64,000 bases of DNA from Lepiota brunneoincarnata (GCA_023014365.1 JAEBUN010000053.1:62001-126000), one strand, 5' to 3'. Shown: positions 24,379 to 35,474, counted from the stretch's first letter. The notes: generated from the sequence alone by a model not told the origin. Made by a program: numbers and translations.

Positions 24379-25067
24379 ACATATCCTATAGTAGCTCTTA
24401 AAGCCCTGCTGGAAACTGGTAACTCAATCAAGTCAGAGGCCGAGTCACCGAGCTCTTACTGCCAGTTTCCGACCATTGATTTTGGTTCCCCGCCTTGGGC
24501 GTTCAACCCGATACGCTTGCAGAAACTCTGGCATAGTATTTCGAACATTCCAGAATCCAAAACTCTCATGCATCGCTACGCAAACCTGCGAGGATTTCGT
24601 GGTGTACTGAGTTGGATGATACTCTAATCGTCGGCTGTGTTATCTTTCTAAATTATCCGATGATTTAGGAGATGAAGGCATGCAGTAAGTGAAATTGATC
24701 AGCTACTCTTCGTTATTTTTGAGTTGATGAGTAGACATGCGAGAGGTTTGGCATGTTTGGGGCAGGCCTAGTCTCGGACGAGGAATGGTCGAGTAGGATA
24801 TTGTTTGATTTGAGTCAAGATACTCTCTGCTGCTCGAAGAGTCGGGATAACAAAGAACGAAATCGGATGAGAAAAGGCGCGTAGGCTACTTATTATGTTT
24901 TAGCATGATCAACCAAAAATATAAAAACAAAAAAATATAAAGCAAGTTCATATCCTCATCCCAATCGACACTCAAACAATCAAACATACTCAAAAGTTCG
25001 ACGGCGCTCAACAACATGCGAAGTCGTCTCGGCGTACCAAGGCAAGCGTATTTCCATTCGAAACAAC

Positions 25068-25892
25068 TCACCCCGTACTACCACCAGTTCCAGTGTCAGC
25101 ATTGCCGTCACTGGTAGTGGTACCTGTTCCACTATCCAGCCCTCCGCCGTTCCCGTTACTTCCCCCACCATTTCCAGTGTCTGCGGTATTCCCAGTGTTT
25201 CCGGCGTTCCCAGTATTTCTGGTATTCCCATTGTTCTCAGCATTTCCGTTAGGACTCGTACTCGACTGAGGTACTGGTGCTCCATTAGGAGCCGTCGTTG
25301 TCGGCAGTTGTCCCTGTGCTTCACCCATGCTCTGATCGCCGGAAGTATTAGTACCACTACTAGCGCTATTCTGCTTTGGTTTCCGCGAGCCTAGCACACC
25401 ACCCAGCACGGCTGCGAGTATGATGGCGATGAAAAGTACAAGGAGGATCACGATGCCTTTCGTGGTGCGCCAGAGTGGCACCTTCTTTGTTGTTTGTGTT
25501 GGATTGTCGTTGAGCGGCGTGCGTTCTTGTATGGGTTGCAGTGTGTGTTCTCGTCTGGGTTGCAGGATGCGTTTCTGTCTGGGTTGTGGTGTGCGTTCTT
25601 GTCCGGATCCGGGAGGCAACGTAACGGACCCGAGGTTATGGTGACCCGAGTCGTATGGTGGAGGGGGTGTGAGTGGGGAGCGGGATGTGGCCTCCTGCGC
25701 TACTGTGGATTCTCGGATGAGGTTTACGTTGCGGTTAGTCTATCATCATCGAGGACAAGGTATTTCATTAGCGCCCGGATATTGGCAGATCGTCGGAGGA
25801 TGGAGCGCTTAATGTAAAGGACGCACTTGGCCGTGTGGCTTTCTGGACTTTCGGGCACCCGCAGAGGGTGCTCGGTCGTGTGAAGAGGACAT
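25068..25892 (-). CDS. Small single-pass membrane protein, paralogue 1 (C-terminally truncated)
   Basis: ATG at 25892 (minus) gives MSSSHDRAPSAGARKSRKP; an intron of roughly 90 bases then leads to NVNLIRESTVAQEATSRSPL and a Pro/Gln/Arg-rich stretch with an ERTPQPRQ-like repeat. The core is WRTTKGIVILLVLFIAIILA followed by AVLGGVLGSRKPKQN: one transmembrane segment with a basic flank. A Gly/Asn/Thr low-complexity C-terminal region follows. TGA at 25068-25070 ends the frame. The paralogue at 51 kb reads on at this point for about 20 residues to a LALVRRDD...CC tail, and the same tail is still present here, in frame, beyond the stop. Function is unknown; the pairing of one helix with a disordered tail suggests a surface or secretory-pathway protein. 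The 3' flank is also shared with the 51-kb copy. Confidence 0.6.
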
Positions 25893-26188
25893 TGTCAGTG
25901 GGAGAGGTGAGGTGAACTGTTCCGCACCTATGGCAGGAATCTATATCAGAAAAGAAACGGGGTCCGAATAAAATGCGAGGTGATGACGACGGATATGGGT
26001 ATCCTTCTGTACTGCTACCACGAAAGCATTAGTTCGGATGGTTTGGATGGTCACAAACAGTCACATGCCTTCCCATGTAGTGTAGGTGGGGACATATACA
26101 ATAATTTGTAGCAATATGATAGCTAATTGGCAAGGTTACAGAATGAATGACATGCGGCATTTGTTGCTCTCTCCCTGCTTGAGGCTTT
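25893..26188. promoter_or_regulatory. Upstream region of paralogue 1
   Basis: About 0.3 kb from the start codon of paralogue 1 to the edge of the hAT element. It presumably holds the promoter. The element insertion lies close enough to alter upstream control. Confidence 0.4.
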
Positions 26189-26196
26189 GGATGTGC
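26189..26196. repeat. 8-bp target duplication, left (hAT element 1)
   Basis: GGATGTGC here is repeated exactly at 32729-32736, on the outside of matching inverted ends. An 8-bp duplication is characteristic of hAT transposition. Confidence 0.85.
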
Positions 26197-26201
26197 TAGG
26201 G

Positions 26202-26206
26202 GTGCC
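26202..26206. repeat. 5-bp target duplication of copia element, left
   Basis: GTGCC precedes the left LTR and is repeated at 31203-31207 after the right LTR. It is part of the hAT terminal repeat, which fixes the order of insertion. Confidence 0.9.
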
Positions 26207-26544
26207 TGTTAAATAAAGTGACAGATCACTTATTAGTTAGTAACGAATTATGATATATAAGTAATTAGTTGTTATGTACACCCATCCCTTGGGGATGTCA
26301 ATTAGTGGACACCGAGTTTCACACCTCGTGTCCATTTTGACAGGATGGGACCTTAGACTAGCCAAATCCTATTATGTGAAGGGGAGTTACATACGAAGAA
26401 CCTTTACACTTGACCAAATCAGTGGGCTTATCAAATCACACTATTATTAACAACGTGTGAATACATCAGTGATTGTTGATCAACTCGAGCTAGTGACTAG
26501 TGATCAGTGTGTCACTGATACTATTGACTCTACTTAGTTCAACA
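26207..26544 (+). repeat. Copia 5' LTR
   Basis: A 338-base direct repeat with TG...CA ends, nearly identical to 30865-31202. Confidence 0.95.
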
Positions 26545-26556
26545 GGTTATGGGCCC
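26545..26556 (+). promoter_or_regulatory. Copia primer-binding site (initiator tRNA-Met anticodon half)
   Basis: GGTTATGGGCCC directly follows the LTR. It is the reverse complement of GGGCCCATAACC, the anticodon-arm sequence of many eukaryotic initiator Met tRNAs, so priming by a cleaved half tRNA, as described for Drosophila copia, is likely. Confidence 0.65.
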
Positions 26557-26708
26557 CGGCTCTACACCATTTTAATCATTGATTGTTGGGGATACTGCTG
26601 CATATTGCTGCTACTGTGACTATTGGCTTATTGCCACCATATTGCGCTTTTATTGCGAGTTTATTGCGCTTTTATTGCGAGTTTATTGGGGATTTATTGG
26701 ATATCACT

Positions 26709-29700
26709 ATGTCTGACTCAGTCAGTGCTAGAATTACACCTCTTACCAACTCCAACTATGGAGAGTGGTCAGGTGAAATGCAGGCATGGTTGATGTCAAA
26801 GGGATTGTGGAATGTGGTCAGTGGGAAGGAGAAAAAGCCTGAAAAGGATCAGGGGAATATAGATGCTTGGGAATTGAAGGTGCAAAAGGCTGCTGGTGAC
26901 ATATATCTGTTACTGGATTGTGACCAAAGGGTGCATGTTCGAGATTTAGTGGGGGAACCAGTTGAAATGTGGAAGAAGCTTGAGGAGGTGCATCAGTCCA
27001 AGAAACCTGGTGCTCGATTCAATGCATATGATGATCTCTTCTCCATTCGTAAGAATGATGAGGAATCATTAGTTGATCTGGGGACATGAATAGAGAAGGC
27101 AATGGCAACTATACAGGATTTACGTCCTACCAAGTTCACCATTACCAATCTTGATGAGGAACTACAATGCATGGCGTTGATTCGAGCATTACCAGAGGAC
27201 TATGCGCACCTGTCAACAGCACTACTACTACAGGACAAATTGACCAAGTCAACTGTCCTTGCTGCCTTCCGAAATGAGGACCTCAATCGTCAAAAGCGAA
27301 CAGAGATAGCCAATCGGGCAATGGTGGGAGGCTTTGGAGGAAAGAAAAAGTGGAAACCAAAGACACCAGGGGTTGTAGTCACTTGCTATGTCTGTGGCAA
27401 AGTGGGGCATATTGCGAGAGTGTGTCATGATCGCAAAGACAAAGTTGGGACAAATACAGCAGAGGCACACAGAGTTGAGGAAAGTGGGGAGAAGATGCCA
27501 GAGTCGGCTCATGTGGCAAGTACTCTTTCTGGTTTTGAGGCATGCTTTACATCATCTAATAGTTTCCATTGGATTATAGACACAGGGGCCTCTTCTCATA
27601 TGACCCCTCATAAAAGCTGGTTACAAGATTACACTCCATTTAGAGTTCCTGTTCGACTTGTGGACAACAGTATTGTATATTCAGAGGGTATTGGACGTGT
27701 TATCTTCAGACCAGTTATTAATGGACAATTAGAAAGAGATGTTGAATTTACCAGAGTACTACATGTCCCGACATTACGGAGTAATCTTCTTGCTGTTCTA
27801 TACCTAACTCTTCATAAAGGGATTGATGTTCACATTTCTCTTGATAAACTACAGTTCTTCCAAAAAGACCAATTACTATTTACTGGTTCAGTTAAAGGTA
27901 CTACTGGTTATCTTGATGGTTCTACTGTAGAAAATATAGAAAATGTTCATATTGCATCAACTCTCCCTCTGAATCTATCTCTGTGGCATAAACGGCTTGG
28001 GCATCACAACTATGAGGACATCAAACGGATGATCAAAAGTGACATAGTTAGTGGAATGACAGTAAGCTCATCTGAGAAGCCTGATCCAATCTGTGAGCCA
28101 TGTCTAGCAGGAAAAATGCATGCAAACCCATTCCCCCCTTCAGAACATAGAGCATCACAGTCATTAGAACTTGTTCACTCTGATCTTCACCAAGTATCAG
28201 TAACATCATTGGGTGGTTTCAATTATTGGGTTACATTTATTGATGACTTCTCTCGATTTCGGGTTGTCATACCCTTAAAGAGAAAGAGTGATGTATTTGA
28301 TGCATTCAAGCGGTTTAAAGTGTTTGCAGAAAATCAAACTGGACACACTCTGAAAACCTTCCGATGTGACAAAGGGGGTGAATATATGGGATCAAACTTT
28401 ATCAAGTTCCTTGATGATTGTGGCATTGCTAGACAATATACTGTGCGAAATAGGCCACAACAGAATGGTGTTGCTGAACGAGCAAACAGAACACTTAATG
28501 AAAGGATCACAGCTATGATCTCAGAAGCTAATCTGTCAAAGGGGTACTGGGGTGAATGTCTTGCTGCACTTGTTCATGTTTGGAATCGCTGTCCCACATC
28601 TGTACTGCCAAGTATGACACCATATGAGGCATGGTATGGCAAGAAACCTGATGTTAGTCATCTTAGAGTTTGGGGGTGTATCGCATATGTCCATATCCAA
28701 AAGGATAAAAGGTCACCACTTGGAAGTCATATGGAAAAGTGTGTATTCATTGGGTATCCTGAAGGATATAAGGGGTGGAAATTTTACAATCCTGTTACAA
28801 AGAAAATAGTTATCAGTGAACGTGCAGAGTTTGATGAGCGTATTGGTTTAAATGGTCCTCTCCATCACCAATTGCAACCTAATGATATAAATGATAAAGC
28901 ACCTGTTCTACCAGCCCCTGAACCAATCCTGGTACCACTCACTGACCCATTGACTCCATGTGTACAAATACCACCAACTGGACAAGTTGAAGCAAATGAT
29001 GAACAGGATGATGATATCAGAGAAGGCCTACCAAGTGAACCTGAAATTGACTCTAGACCAATTGCTATTCGAAAGCCCAAACGGAATGTGGCATGCCCAT
29101 TAGGATATTGGAAGCATAGAGAGCCTAAACCACTGGTCACTGACTCAGAATCAGAGGATGAGCAACAGAATGCTCAGTATAGCCAAGAGATGGAACCACA
29201 GTCATACTCTGAGGCATTAGAGCGACCAAATGGTGAGGGTGATAAATGGCATGAGGCAGCACTAGAGGAGATTAATGCCCACCTCACAAATGGAACTTGG
29301 TCACTTGTACCACTGCCTCCAGGGGAGAAAGCAATTGGGTCTAAATGGGTGTTCAAGGTTAAACACAATGCAGATGGCTCTATAGAGCGTTACAAAGCCC
29401 GTATTGTAGCAAAGGGATTTAGTCAGCGACCAGGACAAGATTATTTTGAAACCTTTGCATCAACTATGCATCAGAGTACCATCCGAACTATACTTGCTCT
29501 GGCTGCTATTGAAGACCTAAATCTGCGTACTGTGGACATATCTCATGCTTTTATCAATAGTGATATTGATGCTGAAGTATATATGAAGCAGCCAGAAGGG
29601 TTTGAGCAAGGGGGTTCAGAGTATGTTTGTAAACTGAACAAGTCCCTATATGGGTTAAAGCAGTCACCTCGTCTGTGGAGTGAAAAACTTGCAACTGTAA

Positions 29701-30764
29701 TGGAAGGGATGAATTTCCATAGGTTGCACAGTGATCCATCAGTTTACCTCTATGCCCGGGATGATGTACGGGTAATCGTCCCTGTGTTTGTGGATGACAT
29801 CACAATTGCATCAAAATCTGTTGAGAAAATGGACCAGTTTGTGGAAGAATTATCTTCACATTTCAAATTGAGGGACCTAGGTGAAACATCATTCTTATTG
29901 GGTGTTGAAATCAAATGAGATAGGCAACAGCACATATTGACACTGTCCCAACGTCAATATATTCTAAAGAAGTTGGAAGAGTTTGGAATGACAGAGTGCA
30001 AACCACGAACAACACCCATGATACCTAATAAGGTCCTTACACTAGATGACTGTCCAAAAACTCCAGAGGAAAAGCAAAAGATGGTTAATATCCCTTACAT
30101 GAATGCTGTTGGCTCTCTCATGTATTTGGCCACTACAACACGTCCGGACATTGCTTATGCTGTAGGGGTACTAGCACGCTTCAATGCTAACCCTGGAATG
30201 GCTCATTGGTCAGCTGTTAAACACCTGTTCCGATACTTAAGGGGTACATTGGACTATAAGCTCACATATGGATCTGACTCCAGTATTGGTGATAGGATGT
30301 TTGTGACATATTGTGATGCTGATCATGGAGGAGACAAGGACTCTCGCAAATCCACAACAGGATATTTGGTGAAGCTGGGTCAGGGGGTTGTGTGTTGGAG
30401 AAGCAAGCTTCAACCTGTAGTCACCAAGTCAACTACTGAAGCAGAGTATGTGGCTGGAAATGAAGCTGGAAAAGAAATCCTGTGGATGCAAAAATTGCTA
30501 GGAGAGCTTGGATATACTCCATGTGCCCCATCGGTACTATACACTGATAGCCAGTCTGCAATGTCTGTTGCCAAAAACCCTGATCACCATGGGAGGATGA
30601 AACACTTGGACATGGGTTATTATTGGTTGAGGGAGAAGGTGGCAATGAAAAAGCTACAGCTTGAGCACCTGTCTACTGATGACATGCCAGCTGATCTGCT
30701 TACAAAACCTCTTGCCCGAGTCAAGGTGGAGAAGTTCTGTGATCTTATAGGTTTAAGGAAATGA
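26709..30764 (+). pseudogene. Copia gag-pol, interrupted by two TGA codons
   Basis: One frame runs from ATG 26709 (MSDSVSARITPLTNSNYGEW) to TGA 30762-30764, about 1,350 codons, with in-frame TGA at 27087-27089 and 29916-29918. Order: Gag; CCHC knuckle CYVCGKVGHIARVC; protease WIIDTGASSHM; GAG-pre-integrase LWHKRLGHHNYEDIKRM; integrase with HSDL, DDFSRF, RCDKGGEYMG and QQNGVAERANRTL; reverse transcriptase from SKWVFKVKHNADGSIERYKA to FVDDI; RNase H with DADHGGDKDSRKSTTGYL and TEAEYVAG. Both stops replace positions where an Arg would fit the family (GT*IEKAM and EIK*DRQQ), so each is probably CGA changed to TGA. No frameshift is seen. As written it cannot make a full Gag-Pol without readthrough. 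Confidence 0.93.
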
Positions 30765-30855
30765 TGGAATAGGAAGTTGGATAAGTGAAGGTGTGGAGTG
30801 GATCAGGGGGTTGTGCATTGGTGATCCACTACACAAATTAAAGAAGTGTTCTGTC

Positions 30856-30864
30856 AGGGGGTTG
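30856..30864 (+). promoter_or_regulatory. Copia polypurine tract
   Basis: AGGGGGTTG lies against the 3' LTR. A nearly identical AGGGGGTTGTG occurs at 30805-30815, a possible second initiation site for plus-strand synthesis. Confidence 0.6.
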
Positions 30865-31202
30865 TGTTAAATAAAGTGACAGATCACTTATTAGTTAGTA
30901 ACGAATTATGATATATAAGTAATTAGTTGTTATGTACACCCATCCCTTGGGGATGTCAATTAGTGGACACCGAGTTTCACGCCTCGTGTCCATTTTGACA
31001 GGATGGGACCTTAGACTAGCCAAATCCTATTATGTGAAGGGGAGTTACATATGAAGAACCTTTACACTTGACCAAATCAGTGGGCTTATCAAATCACACT
31101 ATTATTAACAACGTGTGAATACATCAGTGATTGTTGATCAACTCGAGCTAGTGACTAGTGATCAGTGTGTCACTGATACTATTGACTCTACTCAGTTCAA
31201 CA
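30865..31202 (+). repeat. Copia 3' LTR
   Basis: A 338-base copy of the 5' LTR, followed by the GTGCC duplication at 31203-31207. Confidence 0.95.
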
Positions 31203-32728
31203 GTGCCAAAGTTCAGTTCAGTTCAGTTTGGCACCCCCTCAGCCTGAACCTGAACCTGAACCTACTCAGATTTACTGAACCTGAACCTGAACCTGAACTG
31301 AACCTCCTGAACTCAGTTCAGAAGGTTCAGTTCAGGGTTCGAACAGGTTCGAACTTGAACTTTTTTGTACTATGTTATAAAAAGTGTTTATATTGGCAAT
31401 AAACTAATCAAAGTTCCATTCCTTGTGCTCCCATTCCTTTGCTTCTGCTCCTCCATCTAGAAGTCCAGTTTTGTAACCATCTTTTCCATACACATATATT
31501 AGCCCCTCCAAAAAAAGAAAAAAACAGGTACAAATAACCAAAGAAGGGTAGGAAGGGTGAATAAGAGTAAAATGTTAGAATATGAGTGATCATTAGCCTC
31601 AGAAACTCATATATGCAAGAACTGATGTATTCTATACCTGTTAGAAGACAAGTAATTGTTCTACAGACAACATAAGTAATACTCATGAGAGGAAAGTGAT
31701 AAAGACTACTTACAGCCACAGAAACTTGTATGTGGGATTCTGTGAGAATTGAGACTGCAGGGGATTCTTGCTATGGTATTTAAAGTAAAGCCAGAACAAT
31801 AGAATGAGTAGATAACTATCCTGGCATGCTGGCTACCTTTTACATAGAGGATGAGAGAAATAAAATGCTCAGGAGCCAAACCACAGGGAGGTGGGTGATC
31901 ATAGGGACAAGCAGTCAATGCTTGGACCCCCTGTGCACCATGACACTCACAATTGGTTTTTATTTCCAACATAAAAAAGATAAGCCCAAGCATGTTGAAG
32001 CAAGGCAGTGGGCCCAGAAGCCCTGCAAGGAGGGAAAGTGATGAGACAACAAAGATCCTCAATTTGCGAGACAACCGCCAAGCGCAACCGGACGTGAGTG
32101 GGCTTGTTGGAAAGGCACGGAAGAGACCTTCCAGATGTAAGTTACTGTATTCCAAGGCATTGAGAAATGGCCCCAGAACAGAGACATCTGTGTGGGGATG
32201 GTGATCAGCCAGGAAAACGTGTTTTACTTCACTGAGAGAGTGTTTCCCAGAATGTGCAATATGGCGTTGGAAAGCCCTTAAAGATGCGCATCGAACGGTG
32301 GTAGTAATAAGAGGAATGGTGCAGTGTGAGATTACGAAATGAGGAATGAATTTAGGCAATGTTGACGGCAATGACGAGGGAAGGGGTGGGTCAATTGGGG
32401 CATGAAGTGGCGCGTTCAAGAGGTGTCAGCAGGGGCTATCGAACAGCGAAAACCGCTTGCTGATCTCTGCAGTCGTCCCCGAGATATACATCAATCTTCC
32501 CATTTCTACTGGGAAAATTGTTGTAAATTGTTGTATTTACTGCGAGGCTCTAACTTATTGGTTTGAACGCGTTCGGACACGTTCAGGCCCATCATTTTTG
32601 AGCCTGAACCGTGAACCGAACCAACAGGCCAGGGGCTGAACCTGAACCTGAACTGGACTGAACTTTTAGGTTCAGTTCAGGAGGTTCAGGTTCGAACCGA
32701 AGTTCTGAACCAAACTTCGGCACCCCTA

Positions 32729-32736
32729 GGATGTGC
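32729..32736. repeat. 8-bp target duplication, right (hAT element 1)
   Basis: GGATGTGC, identical to 26189-26196. Confidence 0.85.
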
Positions 32737-32902
32737 AAATGAGCATCTATGACTAAGACTAATACCAGCAAAGCAATCCGCCTCGACGGGCCATACGCTG
32801 AGGAAGGTGAAAATTGGAAGATGTGGGTTGGGAGTATCAAAACCGATGTGCAGAAAAGCATTACCATCTGTTACTACATGTCAATGCTGCGAACCCCCGG
32901 AT

Positions 32903-34043
32903 TAGTGATGTAACGGCCCAGCTTTGGGGGGCTCAGGCTTTGCAAACCTCAAGCCTAGGCCGCCTATGACGGCTTCCAACGGCTTAGGCTCGGCTCAGGC
33001 CCAAGCTGTGGCTTTTGAGTCACTTATAAATGAATTAGATAGAAGTAGGCAACGGCTGTACTACCTTTCATTGTCATATAGATCCTCATCCTCTGCAAGT
33101 AGTTGATCCCAAGTAAACCCCTCATTGACAGCACTTGCATCTGTTGCAAGCTCAAGGTCCATCTCTTCAAGGTCTTCCTCCTCCTCTGTAGCTACGACGA
33201 CCTTGCAAAAGATGAGATTGTTGTGGTACATACACTTTAAGCACTGTAACGCTTCGACAATATCTCCTTTGAGGCGATTATGCCACTTGCTCAGGGTGAT
33301 TCCAGCAGAAGAAAAAGCACGTTCACTTGACACTGATGATGCCATGATTGCAAGGTAATCACGCGCGAGCGATGCACCAGTTGGGTAACAGGGTGCATTT
33401 AACTGATGAAGAAAACAAATTAGTCATTCTTGGGCAGCTTCAGCAGAATTTACACACCCCCCACCATGCCACAACAGTCATGCCAGGAGGGATGACATCA
33501 TTAGTATTAATATACCGCTCATATTCAACCTTCCATGGAGTACTTGATCCCTCGTCAGCGCTAGTGTTGTCAGAATCCGAGTAGGAATCACAGGGGTGTT
33601 TAATATTGCCATTGGTATTGCCGTTGGTTCCTGTGCCTCGATGTTCACATGCGCCATCTTCTGTGCTTGGGCCTGTGCGATAATTTCACGATGGGAAGAT
33701 ATTGCTGGCTTGGCAATGTTGGAAGGAGCAGTAAGTCGACTGGAAGGATTTATTTGGCGCCTACTGTGAGGTCGGTCGGCACCCATGATAATCGTTGTGA
33801 TCAGTGATAAGGTTGATACTATTTTTAGTTGTACACAACAAAACTGGACAAAACTGTACAGTTCATGATTGCAAACGTCTGAAGTACAAGAAGCTGTGGC
33901 TCAGGCCACGGCTTTAGGCTTTGGAAATGTCAAGCCTGAGCCGCAAGCCGTCCAAAGCCCCCTGGACGGCTTGATGGGGCTCAGCCTATTCAGGCTCGGC
34001 CTCGGCCGGCTTGCGGCTTTGAGCCGAGCCGTACACATCACTA
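32903..34043 (-). mobile_element. hAT-type element 2, internally deleted
   Basis: The inverted ends read TAGTGATGTAACGGCCC (left) and TAGTGATGTGTACGGCTC (right, inward). The flanks CCCCGGAT (32895-32902) and CCCCAGAT (34044-34051) form an 8-bp duplication with one change. Both subterminal regions are rich in GGCTC/GAGCC and CAGGCTTG repeats. Inside is a remnant of a hAT transposase on the minus strand. Confidence 0.8.
33061..33786 (-). pseudogene. hAT transposase remnant (N-terminal piece plus C-terminal dimerisation region)
   Basis: The minus-strand frame 33345-33061 contains SSVSSERAFSSAGITLSKWH and LKGDIVEALQCLKC, the hAT family C-terminal dimerisation region, followed by an acidic tail. 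Upstream, near 33,480-33,560, another frame reads NTNDVIPPGMTVVAWWGV, which normally lies just before that region. An ATG-started piece (33786, MGADRPHSRRQINPSS) may be the N-terminus. The catalytic core between them is missing, so this is a deletion derivative that could only move with help from another copy. Confidence 0.75.
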
Positions 34044-34051
34044 CCCCAGAT

Positions 34052-34361
34052 CCATCAATGGATATGGCTTTCCATTTAATACTACTGTTTTTCACGTGAC
34101 TAAGGCCTTTGTGTGACCCAAAAAAACCTAGAATATGCTTGAGAACATTCTCTCCATGTTTGACATGACATTTGGATCTTATGATGTGGCCACTGGGTGA
34201 AGCAGAAGACATGAAAACGGCTATCCTCTCATCCTGTGCCTTTGAGGTGGCATCCCTCCCACCATCTACATGCCCTATTCTCTGTTGTTAAAACATTCAA
34301 CTAGTTCCATAATGGCACCACCCAGCAAGAAAGTAAAGTAATCAGCAAAAAATCAGGTTCC
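34052..34361. other. Short unassigned stretch between elements
   Basis: About 0.3 kb with no gene or repeat recognised. Confidence 0.3.
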
Positions 34362-34364
34362 TAT

Positions 34365-35474
34365 CACTTGAGACCTATGGAAATACAAGAGGCCTGCATA
34401 GGGTGCCATAAATATCCCCATTTATTCAAAATGCGCTGACGAATGGACAGGCCTCACGTGTTCAGTCACACATGCAAAAAACAACAGCAGATCTATTGTT
34501 CCTGTTTAGATAAATTGTGGAGTTGAAATATACATGGCACATTATTTTAGACTATTTTAATTGTCTCTGTGGTTGCCATTTATCTGCTCACTGAATTAGA
34601 AACCATGATTGAATAAGTGGTGTATCCATATAGATACATTTAGTTCAACAAAAGTAGCTAAATGTATTCTCCCACATACAGAAAATTAGTCAGTCTCTCC
34701 CAGTTGACATGTGTGCTTGCTGCACATTTAGTCTGAGTGATCAAATATGCAGGACAGTATTTGGGTGTCGTGGAGTGCCCTATATATTCAGAAAGTGTGA
34801 CCCTCTTTTGTTGAGTGGCCCATGAGTGGGAGTGGGAGCAGGCCACTCAGATAATATGTGGCTTGTCACTAACTCCATCACAACTGTCCAACAGATGTGT
34901 CACCTGGAAGTGTGCCTGACTGATATGTTGTGCCAACAAGAATATGGCAGCAAGTTAGGCATGCAATACCAAAAAAAAAGGGAATATCCCAGCAGCCCAC
35001 TCCCACGCCCACTTGTGGGCCACTCAAAAAGAAGGGACTCATACATTCTGAACATACATAGCACTGCATGGCTTCCGCACATGCCCCCACAAATTTAATT
35101 ATTTGGACTGAATGCATGGGAATTATGCATGCTGACTGTGGGAGACCCACCAATTTTCCATTTCTGGCAGCATATGTTTGCACACTTTTGTTGAACTAAA
35201 TGTATCTATATGGATACACCACTTATTCAATCATGGTTTCTAATTCAGTGAGCAGATAAATGGCAACCACAGAGACAATTAAAATAGTCTAAAATAATGT
35301 GCCATGTATATTTCAACTCCACAAGCTATCTAAACAGGAACAATAGATCTGCTGTTGTTTTTTGTATGTGTGACTGAACATGTGAGGCCTGTCCATTCAT
35401 CAGCGCATTTTGAATAAATAGGGATATTTATGGCACCCTGTGCAGGCCACTTGTATTCCCATAGGTCTCAAGTG
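34365..35474. mobile_element. Foldback element with about 290-bp inverted arms (CACTA-like ends)
   Basis: The left arm (34365 to about 34653) and right arm (35474 back to about 35186) are inverted copies with only about a dozen differences. Both begin CACTTGAGACCTATGG. A more diverged inverted match continues inward through the GAGTGGGAGTGGGAG / CACTCCCACGCCC segments, so most of the element is one imperfect palindrome. The flanks TAT (34362-34364 and 35475-35477) could be a 3-bp duplication. CACT ends with a 3-bp duplication suggest the CACTA/EnSpm superfamily, but no transposase is present to confirm that. Confidence 0.7.

Larger units (their letters stand above)
26207..31202 (+). mobile_element. 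Ty1/copia LTR retrotransposon, full length
   Basis: Both LTRs (26207-26544 and 30865-31202) are 338 bases, begin TGTTAAATAAAG and end TTCAACA. I find only three differences between them, all transitions, so the insertion is young. A primer site follows the left LTR and a purine tract precedes the right one. One gag-pol frame fills the inside, with two nonsense codons. The GTGCC duplication is intact. Confidence 0.95.
26197..32728. mobile_element. hAT-type element 1, interrupted by a copia element
   Basis: The ends are inverted: TAGGGGTGCC followed by AAAGTTCAGTTCAG on the left (the last part after the copia insert, from 31208) and TAGGGGTGCC-GAAGTTTGGTTCAG on the right, reading inward from 32728. 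A perfect 8-bp duplication flanks it. Without the copia insert it would be about 1.5 kb. Subterminal regions (31210-31350 and 32590-32715) are packed with GAACCT/AGGTTC repeats, as hAT ends often carry transposase-binding repeats. No transposase is recognised inside. A 237-codon minus-strand frame (31706-32419, no early ATG) matches no family I know, so the element is non-autonomous. Confidence 0.82.

Noticed and set aside
31210..31350. GAACCT/AGGTTC repeat as a possible telomeric or CRISPR-like array.
   Set aside because: Units are short, irregular and mirrored at the other hAT end (32590-32715); they are subterminal repeats of the element, and CRISPR arrays are not expected in a fungal nucleus.
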